From NCBI GenBank assembly GCA_017414565.1, contig JAFQLP010000116.1, positions 1-35,372 on the forward strand: a stretch of DNA of 35,372 nt, in the 5' to 3' direction. Positions 1 to 9,900 of this stretch are shown piece after piece; within the stretch, counting starts at the first letter, position 1; the number at the start of each line of letters is the position of its first letter. A model generated the notes under the pieces. That model did not search any database, was not told the origin of the DNA, and saw only the letters and a program-made list of their open reading frames with translations. This stretch comes from Lentisphaeria bacterium (lineage in GTDB: Bacteria > Verrucomicrobiota > Lentisphaeria > Victivallales > Victivallaceae). The translations under genes were made by a program, and so were the position numbers.

Positions 1-2
1 AA

Positions 3-836
3 ACCGTCCGGCTCTGTGCCGGTATGGAGCCGGAGGGGCTGCCGCGGGAACGGCTCGCCGGGGAATGGGAGAAACTGCTGCTGCAGGGGCGGAAGCCTTC
101 GCTCGGATTGGCTTTTCTGCGCGACTGCGGCTGGGTGAAATATTATCCCGAACTGGCGGCTTTGATCGGCTGCGAACAGACTCCGGCGTGGCATCCGGAG
201 GGGGATGTGTGGAACCACACCCTGCTGGCCTGCGACCGGGCGGCGGAACGGCGGAGCGGCAACCGGGAGGATGATCTGACGGTGGCCTGTGCTGTGCTGT
301 GTCACGATTTCGGCAAGCCGGCGGTATCGGAACGCCGTCCGGACGGCACGATTTCCTGTTTCAATCACGAGCGCGCCGGGGTGGGACCGGCACGGGAATT
401 CCTGCGGCGGTTGTGGAACCGGGAGGCGTGGATCGAATCGGTGGTGCGGCTGGTGCAGGAACACATGCGGCCCTACGATTTCGGGCGGGATCTCGCTTCT
501 GACCGCGCCTACCGGCATCTGGCGGTGCGGGCGGGGCGGCTGGATCTGCTGGCCGAGGTGGCGATCGCGGATGCGCTGGCCCGGCCGCCGCTGCCGGTGG
601 ATATGACCTGTTACCGGCGTTTTCTGGAACGGGCCCGGGAATTGGCAGTCGAACAGGCTCCGCCGGAACCGTTGATCCGCGGACGGCATCTGGTGGCCCG
701 TGGTATGACGCCGGGGCGGGGGTTTGCGCCTCTGCTGGCGCGCTGTTACGAGGCGCAGCTGGCGGGGGATTTTACGGATCTGGCGGGCGGTTTGGCCTAT
801 CTGGACTCGATTGCCGGGGAATATTCGGTAAAATGA
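3..836 (+). CDS. cca: CCA tRNA nucleotidyltransferase, C-terminal part (5' end outside window)
   Basis: The reading frame is already open at base 3, so the N-terminal nucleotidyltransferase head lies upstream; an internal ATG at 24 is unlikely to be the start. What is visible is the RNA-binding linker ending in a KLLLQGRKPS-type segment and the LAFLRDCGWV helix, followed by an HD-type domain. HD-like signatures are WHPEGDVWNHTLL, then CHDFGKP, and FNHERAG about 25 residues later. This order is typical of bacterial CCA-adding/repair enzymes that carry an HD phosphohydrolase domain, which build or repair the 3' CCA end of tRNAs in the cytoplasm. About 277 codons are present. The family assignment is good; whether the HD domain is active cannot be judged here. 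Confidence 0.8.
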   Translation, partial: TVRLCAGMEPEGLPRERLAGEWEKLLLQGRKPSLGLAFLRDCGWVKYYPELAALIGCEQTPAWHPEGDVWNHTLLACDRAAERRSGNREDDLTVACAVLCHDFGKPAVSERRPDGTISCFNHERAGVGPAREFLRRLWNREAWIESVVRLVQEHMRPYDFGRDLASDRAYRHLAVRAGRLDLLAEVAIADALARPPLPVDMTCYRRFLERARELAVEQAPPEPLIRGRHLVARGMTPGRGFAPLLARCYEAQLAGDFTDLAGGLAYLDSIAGEYSVK

Positions 837-837
837 T

Positions 838-865
838 TTGAAAAAAGAAAAGACGGATTTACATT
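838..865 (+). promoter_or_regulatory. Predicted sigma70-type promoter for the oxidoreductase/ROK/nagA operon
   Basis: A TTGAAA box at 838-843 and a TACATT box at 860-865 are separated by 16 bp. This lies directly after the cca stop and leaves a leader of roughly 110 nt before the ATG at 982. The leader holds a small hairpin at 878-896 (8 bp including one wobble, GTG loop) and a very GC-rich stretch at 922-955. Box quality is moderate and there is no experimental support. Confidence 0.45.
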
Positions 866-981
866 ATTTCCGGTAGTGTGGATCGGTGCGGTCCACGTGG
901 CAGATTCTATTATCTTATGACAGGCGCGCCCGCGCGCGGCAGCGGCCCGCGGGGGATGGCGGCAGAAAACAGGGTGAAAAA

Positions 982-1983
982 ATGGGAAGAAAACTTCGGG
1001 CGGCATTGATCGGTTTCGGCGGTATGGGGCATTGCCATGCGGCCAACTATCAGGGCCAGAAGGATGTGAAACTGGTTGCCATCTGCGACAAAAATCCGCA
1101 GGTGTTTGAAAAAGGCGTGGCTGAACTCAATTTCGGCCGTACCGGTTTTACCGATGTTTCCGGTTACAATCTTTACCGGTCCTACCGGGAACTGGTCGCC
1201 AAAGAGAAGTTCGATATCCTCGATATCTGTCTTCCCTGTCCGCTCCATGCCCGCTACGCGATCCGGGCTATGGAAGACGGTTACGATGTGCTGACCGAAA
1301 AACCCATGGCGCGCTCGCTGGCGCAGGTCGATCGTATGATCGCCGCTTCCAAGGCGACCGGGCGCAAACTGATGACCGCGCAGGTGGTGCGTTTCATGCC
1401 GCAGTACCGTTATGTGGCCGATGCCCTGCGGGAAGAAAAGTTTGGCAAACTGCTCCGGCTTTCGGCGCGGCGCAATGCCGGTATGCCGAGCCGGGAGTGG
1501 TATCGCGACTGCCGTCAGAGCGGCGGCGCGCTGTTGGATCTGCATTTGCACGATATCGACTTTGCCCAGAGCATCCTGGGGGTGCCGGAAACGGTGCTGT
1601 GTCAGGGTATCACCCGCGAAAGCGGCGGTATCGACGACCTGATGGCGAGCTGGTTTTTCGGCAATGGGCCGATTGTCAACATCGAAAGCAGCTGGTGCCG
1701 CGGCGGTTTCGATGCCACACTGGCGGCGATCTGCGAAAACGGGACCTACGAGATCATCGGCCAGAAGGTCCTGATCCACTCCCGCGACGGCAAGACCGAG
1801 ACCCTCGATTTTGCCAAGGAAAAATCCGGCTACTTCCGGGAGATCGAGTATTTCGCCCGCTGTGTCCTTGATGGCACGGAACCGGAATTCTGTTCGCTGG
1901 AGAGCGTCCGGCGCAGTATGCAGGTGGCCTTTGCCGAAGACCGCTCTGCCCGCAGTTGCAAAAAAACGCGGGTCCGGGCCTGA
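982..1983 (+). CDS. Gfo/Idh/MocA family NAD(P)-dependent oxidoreductase
   Basis: Predicted product is 333 aa. The frame is open upstream to 886, but the ATG at 982 is preferred. It is preceded by AGGGTGA and begins directly with the Rossmann strand (RAALIGFGGMG). Residues 1-120 are the dinucleotide-binding domain, ending in the family motif TEKPMA with Lys at about 107. The C-terminal alpha/beta domain carries LHLHDIDF with His at about 190, the usual catalytic position. Members oxidise or reduce sugars, inositols and similar polyols; the exact substrate cannot be read. It lies 60 bp upstream of the ROK-like gene and nagA, so a role in sugar or amino-sugar metabolism is likely. No signal peptide is seen, so it should be cytoplasmic. 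Confidence 0.85.
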   Translation: MGRKLRAALIGFGGMGHCHAANYQGQKDVKLVAICDKNPQVFEKGVAELNFGRTGFTDVSGYNLYRSYRELVAKEKFDILDICLPCPLHARYAIRAMEDGYDVLTEKPMARSLAQVDRMIAASKATGRKLMTAQVVRFMPQYRYVADALREEKFGKLLRLSARRNAGMPSREWYRDCRQSGGALLDLHLHDIDFAQSILGVPETVLCQGITRESGGIDDLMASWFFGNGPIVNIESSWCRGGFDATLAAICENGTYEIIGQKVLIHSRDGKTETLDFAKEKSGYFREIEYFARCVLDGTEPEFCSLESVRRSMQVAFAEDRSARSCKKTRVRA

Positions 1984-2043
1984 TTTTTGGGGAATGAGAA
2001 AAGTTTTCCTTTGAACTTATACAATAATTAAAGGAGTTTGAAA

Positions 2044-3432
2044 ATGTCTATTCAAGTCAATCCGGCTGTCCGCCCCGAACTCGATCCCGCGTTTGTTCCC
2101 GCGGTGTTGTGGAACCGCGCCTACCGGCAGATGGTCAAAGATTCCGGCAAAGGGATTGATATCACCATCGCGCTCTACCGTCCGAACGGCACGGTCTCCA
2201 CGCTGAATACGGCGATCCTGCCGCACGAAGGCGAAAACAAGGCGTTGAATGTCCGCTATGTGGAACGCCTGGTCAAGTTCCTGCTGTGGATGAAAGGCGG
2301 TTACAAAGTTCTGATCGCCGGTTGCGCCGCGCTGGCGGATGATATCCGTGCGATCTATTCGGCGGACGGTGCCCGTGCCTTTGACTACAATATGATGGGG
2401 GAACGCATCTACGGCCGTCCCTTTGAAGTGGTCGCCTCCGATGTGGCTCCGGAATCCAACGAGATCTCGGTCCAGCTCGGCGGGCATCTTGACGGCTGCC
2501 GCATCGGTTTCGACTTGGGCGGTTCCGACCGCAAGTGCGCGGCGGTGATCGACGGCGAAGTTGTCCATACCGAAGAAGTGCCGTGGGATCCCTACTTCCA
2601 GAAAGATCCGGCTTATCACCGGGCGGGCATCATCGATTCCCTGCGCCGCGCGGCCGCCAAACTGCCGCGGGTGGACTGCATCGGCGGTTCGGCTGCCGGT
2701 GTCTATGTGGACAATCAGCCCCGGCTCGCCTCGCTTTTCCGCGGGGTCGCTGCTGATGACTTCAAAGCGCAGGTCGTCCCGATGTTCCTGGAGATCCAGA
2801 AGGAGTTCGGGGTGCCGATGATCGTCGCCAACGACGGTGAAGTGACGGCTCTCGCCGGTGCGATGTCGATGAACTCCAACAGCGTGATCGGTATCTCCAT
2901 GGGGACCAGTCTGGCGGCCGGTTATGTCAATCCCAACGGCAACATCACCGACTGGCTCAACGAACTGGCGTTTGTGCCGGTCGATTACCGCGACGATGCG
3001 CCGGCGGATGAATGGTCCGGCGACCTCGGCTGCGGCGTGCAGTATTTCTGTCAGCAGGGGGTTGCCCGGCTGGCGAAGAACACGGACCTCAATTTCCCGT
3101 CCGACATGCCTTTCCCGCAGCAGTTGATCGAAGTGCAGGAACTGATGAAGAAAAACGATCCGCGGGCCGCGGCGATCTACCGCACGATCGGTGTCTGCTT
3201 CGGTTACACGGTTGCTCATTTTGCGGAATTCTACGATATCAGCAAGCTGCTGGTGCTGGGCCGGGTTTCTTCCGGCGAAGGCGGCGAGATCATCATCGAA
3301 GAAGCCCGCAAAGTGCTGGATGTGGAATTTCCGGAACTCGCTGAACGCATCGAATTCCGGGTGCCGGACGAAAAATTCAAGCGTCACGGTCAGGCGGTCA
3401 TCGCGGCCAGTCTGCCGGAAATCAAGAAGTAA
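2044..3432 (+). CDS. ROK-like sugar kinase with extra N-terminal domain
   Basis: Predicted product is 462 aa. ATG 2044 is chosen because AAGGAG sits at 2031-2036; the TTG at 2038 is too close to it. The second half has the actin-like ATPase fold of ROK kinases: phosphate-1 motif FDLGGSDRK (Asp about 157), a catalytic-type VANDGEV (Asp about 264) and the phosphate-2 motif SMGTSLAAG. Two things differ from ordinary ROK kinases of about 300 aa. There is an extra N-terminal region of about 150 residues of unknown function, and the canonical zinc-binding H/C-x-C cluster is not evident. It sits 18 bp upstream of nagA, so a GlcNAc or related amino-sugar kinase feeding NagA is the simplest guess. A non-kinase or regulatory role is possible. 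Confidence 0.7.
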   Translation: MSIQVNPAVRPELDPAFVPAVLWNRAYRQMVKDSGKGIDITIALYRPNGTVSTLNTAILPHEGENKALNVRYVERLVKFLLWMKGGYKVLIAGCAALADDIRAIYSADGARAFDYNMMGERIYGRPFEVVASDVAPESNEISVQLGGHLDGCRIGFDLGGSDRKCAAVIDGEVVHTEEVPWDPYFQKDPAYHRAGIIDSLRRAAAKLPRVDCIGGSAAGVYVDNQPRLASLFRGVAADDFKAQVVPMFLEIQKEFGVPMIVANDGEVTALAGAMSMNSNSVIGISMGTSLAAGYVNPNGNITDWLNELAFVPVDYRDDAPADEWSGDLGCGVQYFCQQGVARLAKNTDLNFPSDMPFPQQLIEVQELMKKNDPRAAAIYRTIGVCFGYTVAHFAEFYDISKLLVLGRVSSGEGGEIIIEEARKVLDVEFPELAERIEFRVPDEKFKRHGQAVIAASLPEIKK

Positions 3433-3450
3433 ACCGGAAGGAGAAACAGC

Positions 3451-4596
3451 ATGAAAACGCTTATCAAAAATTGTCATCTGATCTCGCCGGATGTGGATCT
3501 GCTGAATGCGGCCATTCTGATCGAGAACGACAAGATCGTGTCGGTGCTGGTCGAGGGCGATTCCCTGCCTGCGGCGGATAAGGTGGTCGATGCTGCCGGC
3601 CAAATGGTGATGCCCGGTTTTATCGATGTCCATTGTCACGGCCGTTCCGGGGTGGACTTCTGCGATGCCACCGACGCGGCCATGACCACCATTGCCTGCG
3701 ACAAGTTGAGCGAAGGTGTCACCACGCTTCTGCCGACGACGCTGACGCTGCCCGAAGACCAACTGGCCAATGCGCTCGCCACGGCCCGGCATTATGTGGA
3801 AGCCGGTTCGCCGGGCTGCAGTGTGCCCGCGGTCCATCTGGAAGGTCCGTATATCAACCCCAAATGCCTCGGGGCGCAGAACCCGGCTTATGTCCGTGAA
3901 CCGGATATTGCCGAAGTCATGCGGCTCAACGATATTTTCCCGGTGAAAAAGGTGTCGTTTGCGGTTGAAATGCCCGGCGCGCCCCGGTTCGCGGCGGAAC
4001 TCATCGAAAAAGGGATCACCCCCTCCTGCGTTCACAGTGCCGCCACCTACGGCGAATTCAAAAAAGGTTACGACCACGGCCTGCGCAACTTGAGCCATTA
4101 CTGCAATCAGATGACGGCTCTTCATCACCGCGATATCGGTCTGGTCGGTGCCGGTCTGATGCATCCGGATGTATTCATTGAATTCATCTGCGACAAACTG
4201 CACATCTGCCCGGATATGATCCGTTTGATCTTCCAGCTCAAGAATGTCTGTTCCATTCAGCTGATCACCGATGCCATGCGGGCATCCGGTCTGCCGGATG
4301 GTCCGTCTGAACTGGGCGGTCTGCCGGTCATCGTCAAGAACGGCGAAGCCCGGCTTGCTTCCAACGGTGCGCTCGCCGGCAGTACGCTGCAGCTTTCCAA
4401 AGCACTGCGCAATGTCCGCGAAGTCACCGGCCTGCCGCTCAAGGATCTGGTCAAATGCACCTCCTGGAACCAGGCCCGTGCCATCGGTCTGTGCGGCCTC
4501 GGCCGTCTGGCTCCCGGCTATTATGCCGATATCGTCATGCTGGATGATGAATTCCAGGTGACCGGCGCGTTTGTCAGGGGCTGTCAGAAACTCTGA
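3451..4596 (+). CDS. nagA: N-acetylglucosamine-6-phosphate deacetylase
   Basis: Predicted product is 381 aa, the normal length for the family. It hydrolyses GlcNAc-6-P to GlcN-6-P and acetate in the cytoplasm. Key residues are in place: His61 and His63 in VHCHG, Glu131 in LEGPYI, His195 in VHSAAT, His216 in LSHYCN and the catalytic Asp274 in ITDAM. The metal ligands Glu131, His195 and His216 fall at the numbering known for E. coli NagA. A good Shine-Dalgarno (GGAAGGAG) precedes ATG 3451. It is the last gene of the operon before a strong terminator. No nagB is present in this window, so GlcN-6-P deamination must be encoded elsewhere. Confidence 0.95.
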   Translation: MKTLIKNCHLISPDVDLLNAAILIENDKIVSVLVEGDSLPAADKVVDAAGQMVMPGFIDVHCHGRSGVDFCDATDAAMTTIACDKLSEGVTTLLPTTLTLPEDQLANALATARHYVEAGSPGCSVPAVHLEGPYINPKCLGAQNPAYVREPDIAEVMRLNDIFPVKKVSFAVEMPGAPRFAAELIEKGITPSCVHSAATYGEFKKGYDHGLRNLSHYCNQMTALHHRDIGLVGAGLMHPDVFIEFICDKLHICPDMIRLIFQLKNVCSIQLITDAMRASGLPDGPSELGGLPVIVKNGEARLASNGALAGSTLQLSKALRNVREVTGLPLKDLVKCTSWNQARAIGLCGLGRLAPGYYADIVMLDDEFQVTGAFVRGCQKL

Positions 4597-4627
4597 CCGC
4601 AACGGCAGACAGATCGCATTTTTTCTG

Positions 4628-4658
4628 CTCTGCTCCGGTAAACGGGGCAGAGTTTTTT
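4628..4658 (+). terminator. Rho-independent terminator after nagA
   Basis: A 10-bp stem (CTCTGCTCCG paired with CGGGGCAGAG, one G-T wobble) encloses a 5-nt loop and is followed by six Ts. It starts 32 bp after the nagA stop. Confidence 0.9.
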
Positions 4659-4722
4659 GTTTCTGTGCCGGAAGGGATCGCTCAAAATATGCTTTTTTTT
4701 GCGTTTATCACAGTTTTATCCA

Positions 4723-4751
4723 TTGTCGAAACAGGAAAAGCGTGGTATTGT
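4723..4751 (+). promoter_or_regulatory. Predicted promoter for protein A
   Basis: A TTGTCG box (4723-4728) and a TATTGT box (4746-4751) are separated by 17 bp and followed by a leader of about 50 nt. The gene's Shine-Dalgarno at 4795-4804 (AGGAGGAGGT) is close to a perfect anti-16S match, suggesting strong translation. Confidence 0.4.
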
Positions 4752-4807
4752 TGGAAAGTTTTGCATTGTTTGGTATGTGATGCGTAAAAAACGCAGGAGG
4801 AGGTAAT

Positions 4808-6805
4808 ATGAGATATTTCAGCCGTATGCTGGTGATTCTGGGTGCCATGCTGTTGACGGCATCGGTGCAGGGGGCTTCGTCGCCGGAGGAGATCCGGGCC
4901 GTCTGGATCTGGGGCTCCGTGGTGAACAGCCAGGGGGCGGGCAACGTTGCCTCCAAATTGAGAAATGGCGGTATCAATACCGCCATGCTGCTGGTCAAAG
5001 GGGTCGGGGGCGGCGGTTCGTGGAACAGCAAAGTCTGTCTTTCTCCGAACAAGAACGATGCGCTTGCCAAATATACCTCGACATTCCGCAATTACGGGAT
5101 CAAATGCCATTTGTGGTTCATTTTCAACAGCGATGACGCGTGGCTGGCCAAGCATCCCAGCGATTTTGTGTGGCACTATGGCGAAGGGACGCCGTACATC
5201 CGCACCTCCAGCAGTTATGTCTGCCCGATCAGCGATTACCGGGCCTATTTCCTGTCGATGATCGAGGAAGTGCTGCAGAAGCCCGGTACTTACCCGATCG
5301 ACGGTATCCATCTGGACTACATCCGTTACGGTCATGCGGTGTACTGCTTCTGCCCGAAACATATCACCAAGGCCAAAGGGCTGGGGATCGATACCGACAA
5401 GATTTTGAGTTCGCTCAAGGCGGGCTTCAGCAACAGCGGTTCCGGTCAGGCCTATTTCGATCTGCTGCGCAATGGCGATCCGGATGTCACCAAGTGGGTG
5501 CAGATGCGCGAAGACGAAGTCAAATCGGTGGTCGATGATGTGAAGAAATTGATCGACAAATACCAGCCGTCGCTGACATTGAGCGCGGCTCTCATGCCGG
5601 AAGGCGGCGAAGAAGACCCGACCTTTGCCCGCTGTCATTACGGGCAGAATTACGAACAGCTCGGTCCCTCGCTGGACCTGATCTGCCCCATGACCTATCA
5701 CAAGGGCAGCAGCCGTTCCTATACCTGGTGCAGTGATATTGCCACCCGCGCCCACAGACGCAGCGGTACCAGCGTGCTGACCGGTATGGCCGGGGAAGAC
5801 TCCGTGGCCAATGTGATCGCGGATTCCCGGGCCCGCGGCGGCACGACCGGCTATATCATTTTCCGTTACAACTCTATGACCTCCACCAACTGGTCCGCCA
5901 CGACGGCGGCGGATCGGGATGCCAATCATTTGAGCGATGTCGATAACAACGGGCGGGCCGATCTGATGCTGGTCAATGCGGCCGGTAACAGCGGTGCCTG
6001 GCTGGTCAAGGCCGGCAGCACGATCGCCTGGCAGCCCATGAGCGATATGGCGGATGGTTTTGCTGTATTGGATTTCGGCTTCACCAGCCGGGCCAAACAG
6101 AATGCCGACGTTTATCTGTACAATGCGGCCGCGGGTGTGGTCGGTGCCTGGGTGACGGGTAAATCCGGTGTGACCGGCTGGCAGACCATCGGCAATTTTG
6201 ATCCGCAATCCGAGGTGTTGGGCGTGGGCGATTTCAATGGTGACGGCATTTCCGACCTGTTGCTGCGTTCCGCGGCGGGTGATGTCGGCTGTTTCCTGGG
6301 CGGCACTTCCACGCTCGCCGGCGGCTGGTATTATTTCCAGAGCCTCAGCCCCGAATGGGATATCGCGGGGATCGGCGACCTTAACGGCGACGGTTTCGAT
6401 GACCTGGTGCTGGCGCATCAGGCCGGTTACTCCGGGGTGTGGCTGATCAAGCATATGACGCCGGTGTGGAGTGATCTGGGTACGCTTACGAGCAGTACCC
6501 GGATCATCAGCTGCGGCGATTTTGACGGCGACGGTACCGATGATGTTCTGGTTGCCATCGGCAGCATTTACGGTGCCTGGATGGTCAAAGACGGTTCCGT
6601 GGTCGGCTGGCGTGATTTCGGTTTCATCAACGGCACGATCGAAGATGTTGCCGATTACAACAGTGATGGTGCCGATGATATCCGTATCCGTACGGCATCG
6701 GGGGATATCGGGTATTTGGCCGTGCCGGTGAATGGCGGGTTGCCGACCTGGAAATGGCTCGGTTCCGTCGGCGAAGAATGGATCACCGGCAAAACCGGGC
6801 TCTGA
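4808..6805 (+). CDS. Protein A: secreted GHL10-like glycosidase-type protein with six FG-GAP-like repeats
   Basis: Predicted product is 665 aa. A signal peptide (about residues 1-22, hydrophobic core then SVQGA) predicts export. Residues about 27-365 resemble the GHL10/DUF187 TIM-barrel family: an IRAVWIW opening strand, DGIHLDYIRY at 165-174 with the conserved Asp170, and ICPMTYH at 292-298. The family is linked to polysaccharide degradation, but the substrate is unknown. From about residue 377 there are six repeats of 45-55 residues. Repeats 1 and 3-6 carry DxNxDG-type loops (for example GDFNGDGISD) that resemble calcium-binding FG-GAP or propeller blades; repeat 2 lacks the loop. The same six-repeat module ends proteins B (6948-10094) and D (22037-24379). 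Terminators on both sides suggest a single-gene transcript. Confidence 0.75.
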   Translation: MRYFSRMLVILGAMLLTASVQGASSPEEIRAVWIWGSVVNSQGAGNVASKLRNGGINTAMLLVKGVGGGGSWNSKVCLSPNKNDALAKYTSTFRNYGIKCHLWFIFNSDDAWLAKHPSDFVWHYGEGTPYIRTSSSYVCPISDYRAYFLSMIEEVLQKPGTYPIDGIHLDYIRYGHAVYCFCPKHITKAKGLGIDTDKILSSLKAGFSNSGSGQAYFDLLRNGDPDVTKWVQMREDEVKSVVDDVKKLIDKYQPSLTLSAALMPEGGEEDPTFARCHYGQNYEQLGPSLDLICPMTYHKGSSRSYTWCSDIATRAHRRSGTSVLTGMAGEDSVANVIADSRARGGTTGYIIFRYNSMTSTNWSATTAADRDANHLSDVDNNGRADLMLVNAAGNSGAWLVKAGSTIAWQPMSDMADGFAVLDFGFTSRAKQNADVYLYNAAAGVVGAWVTGKSGVTGWQTIGNFDPQSEVLGVGDFNGDGISDLLLRSAAGDVGCFLGGTSTLAGGWYYFQSLSPEWDIAGIGDLNGDGFDDLVLAHQAGYSGVWLIKHMTPVWSDLGTLTSSTRIISCGDFDGDGTDDVLVAIGSIYGAWMVKDGSVVGWRDFGFINGTIEDVADYNSDGADDIRIRTASGDIGYLAVPVNGGLPTWKWLGSVGEEWITGKTGL

Positions 6806-6829
6806 TCCTTAACCGGCAGAAAATGAAAG

Positions 6830-6855
6830 GCGGCGCAGTTGCGCCGCTTTTTTTT
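6830..6855 (+). terminator. Rho-independent terminator after protein A
   Basis: A perfect GCGGCGCA/TGCGCCGC stem is followed by eight Ts, starting 24 bp after the stop codon. Confidence 0.92.
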
Positions 6856-6866
6856 ATCCGGATGTC

Positions 6867-6895
6867 TTGTAATTGATCTGTTTTTCATGTATATT
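6867..6895 (+). promoter_or_regulatory. Predicted promoter for protein B
   Basis: A TTGTAA box (6867-6872), a 17-bp spacer and TATATT (6890-6895) lie just after the protein A terminator. Very similar box pairs precede the genes at 17364 and 24819. Confidence 0.55.
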
Positions 6896-6947
6896 TCACC
6901 TGTGACAGATGTGTGCAACAGATCGTTTTAAGAAAGGGAGCCCCGGT

Positions 6948-9900
6948 ATGAAAATGAAAAAAATGTTTGCTTTACTGCTGGCTCTGCTGCCGGTAATGGT
7001 GATGGCGGCGACCGATATGTATGTCGCTCCGAAAGCCATCGGCACAGGGGATGGCTACACGGCGGCCAACGCGGCTGCCTGGACCGATGAGTTGTTCTGG
7101 ATCCATGTCCAGCAGCGGATCAAAAAAGCGGATACCACGGTACATTTTGCCGCCGGGGAATATATTGCCAGTAAAACATCGGCGCGCAATGTCTGTCTGG
7201 CACTTTCATCGCGCGGATCGGAAAAATATACGCTGACCCTGCTCGGTGCCGACAACAAGGGATCCGTTTTTATGCGGGACCCGTCGGAATCCAAGGCGCA
7301 GACCACCGCAAACCGTCTGGCGTACATCATTTATCTTTACAACTGTACCAATGTGGTGGTTGACAATCTGCACTTTACCGGTGACGGTGCGCTTGGGTAT
7401 GTGCTGTCGATTCGTACGCCGCACAATGTGCTGGTGCGCAACTGTACCTTTACCGACATGACCGGCATTTATTACGGTGCGACCGGTTCCAGTACCGGCG
7501 GTTCCGGGGTTGCCTGGGAAAACTGCGTGTTCGACAACATCGGTGTCGGCGGCACGGCGCACTGTATCTACAATGCCTACGATGTGAATGATATTCTGAT
7601 CCGCAACTGCATTTTCCGCGATTGTTTCGGGGATTATGTCCGGTTCCGGGACAAATGCCTGCGCTGTACGGTGGAAAATTGCACCTTTGAATCAACCGGG
7701 CGTTACAATGGCAATGCCTTTATCTCCTGTCCCCAGTTTAATGACGAAGATCCGGCCGAGAAAACCGATCCGGCCGATCATGAATATTTTTCGCAGAATA
7801 TTGCGATCCGCAACTGCACCTTTATCGGTTTGAACCGTTCGGTCGATAAATCCCAGTACATGCTCAAGTTTCTTCAGGACGGGTTCAATCCGATCGGCAA
7901 AGAATACCTGATCAGCAAAAGCGAGGCGAATGCTTTGACGACCATGCCGGCGGCGGAAGCCAGAGCATGGATGAAGAACCGGCTGGATATCGATCTGGAC
8001 AATCTGCAATGGGTGAACAACACCAATCTCGGTGCCGCCGGGGTGTGTCAGTATTCCTGCCGTCCCGCGTATGGAGCGGAAAAAGAGTTTCCGCTCTCCA
8101 CCTACAACAACACGGTCGATATTTCCCGGTTGCTGCACATTCAGCAGAACCGTGCGGCGCAGTTGCCGGACGAGACCCGGGCGGTATGGGTGTGGAGCGA
8201 TTCGATCAAAAACGGCGATGCTTCGGCCATTGCCTCCAAACTCAAGGCCAGCGGTATCAATACGGTCATGCTGCTGGTCAAAGGCTCCAACGGGGTGGTC
8301 TGCTGGAAGAGTTCGGTCGCATTGGCCCAGGACAGTCAGGATTCGCTGGCGGAGTGGACCCGGACATTCCGCAGTTACGGAATCGCGGTACATGCCTGGT
8401 TTGTGTATCACAGCGACCTTGCGTGGGCCAATAAGCATCCCCAGGACCGGGTTTATCATTACGGCAAAGGCGGACAGCCGGCGATCCTGACCTCCGGGAA
8501 TCTGATCTGCCCGCAGTCGGAATACCGCAGTTATTTCCTTTCGCTGGTTCGGGAACTGGTCAGCCAGCCGGGGAAATATCAACTCGATGGCATCCATCTC
8601 GGTATCCGTTATACCAATGCCGTGTACTGTTTCTGCCCGGAACATCTGGAAAAAGCGAAACAACTCGGCATCAATACGGATACTGTCCGGATCGCGCTGT
8701 ATGCCGGGTTTGGCAGCGATAACAGCGGCAACGGCGAAGTTTATTATTCGCATCTCCGCGGCGGCGACCGGAATGTGAGCGCGTGGGTCGCCATGCGGGA
8801 GGCGGAGATCAAAGGGGTTTTCGAGGATGTGGCTGCGATCCTGGCGGAATACCAGCCGTCGCTGGTACTTTCGCTTTCGGCACAGCCGGAAACGGGTTAC
8901 GCCGATCCGACCATTGCCCGCTGTCAGTATGCCCAGAATCTGGCGGATCTGGGGGATACGCTGGATCTGGTTTGTCCGACCGGCGATCATACGGCGGCTT
9001 CGCAACCGGCCTCCTGGTGCGCGGATATTGCGGTGCAGGCGGCGGCCCGCGGCGGAGTGCCGGCTCTGACCGGCATGGGCGGCAGTGATGATGTGGAAAC
9101 GGTGGTGACAGAGTCCCGGAGCCGGGGCGGGACCGCCGGTTTTGCCGTTTTCCGTTATGGAACGATCGAGGCGGTCAATTTTGAGCGGTTGGGGCGGGTG
9201 TTTTCTTCGACCTACCCGGGCGATCTGGATCACAATGGCCAGGCGGATCTGATCATGATCGATGCCGCCGGCAACACCGGGGCATGGCTGACCCGGTCCG
9301 ACGGTTCGGTTTCCTGGCGGGATCTCAGCACGCTTTCCAACGGCTTTGAGATCTTGGGCTGGGGCAGTACGGTGCGCGGTAAAGATAGCCCCGACATTTA
9401 TCTTTACAGTGCGACCTCGGGGGTGGTCGGCGCATGGTTGACCGATTCTGTGACCGGTGTGACCGGCTGGTTGACGATCGCGGCATTTGATGCCGGCAGT
9501 CAGGTGGTCGGACTGGGCGATTTCAACGGCGACGGGATCTCGGATATGCTGGTCCGTTCTGCCACCGGCGATGTCGGGTGCTGGCTGGGCGGATCGGATG
9601 ATCTGGTGAGCGGCTGGCATTATTTCCAGAGTCTGGGTGCGGAATGGATGATTTCCGGGATCGGGGATCTGAATGGCGACGGGATCGATGATGTGGTGCT
9701 GAACCATGTTGCCGGTTATTCCGGGGTCTGGCTGATCCGGCGGATGATTCCGGAATGGAGCGATCTGGGAATGCTGAATGCCGCCAGTTCCATTGTCGGA
9801 TGCGGCGATTTTGATGGTGACGGTACCGATGATGTTCTGATACGGATCGGCGAGGTTTACGGTGCCTGGATGATCGGCAATGGTCTGGTCCTGGGCTGGC

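Noticed and set aside
2017-4602. An 861-codon open frame on the minus strand opposite the ROK-like and nagA genes
   Set aside because: It is the exact antisense of two well-supported genes with a biased GC-rich third position. Its His/Arg/Gln-rich, low-complexity composition matches no protein and it has no ribosome site.
4682-6454. 590-codon minus-strand frame opposite protein A
   Set aside because: It is an antisense shadow of the GHL10 gene. It also crosses the protein A promoter region and has no coding features of its own.
6210-6700. DNA repeats in the protein A gene as a CRISPR or tandem repeat array
   Set aside because: The similarity is at protein level (FG-GAP-like repeats) with diverged codons. 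There are no identical repeats or regular spacers.
7692-9707. 671-codon minus-strand frame opposite protein B
   Set aside because: Composition and position show that it is the antisense image of the repeats and GHL10-like domain.
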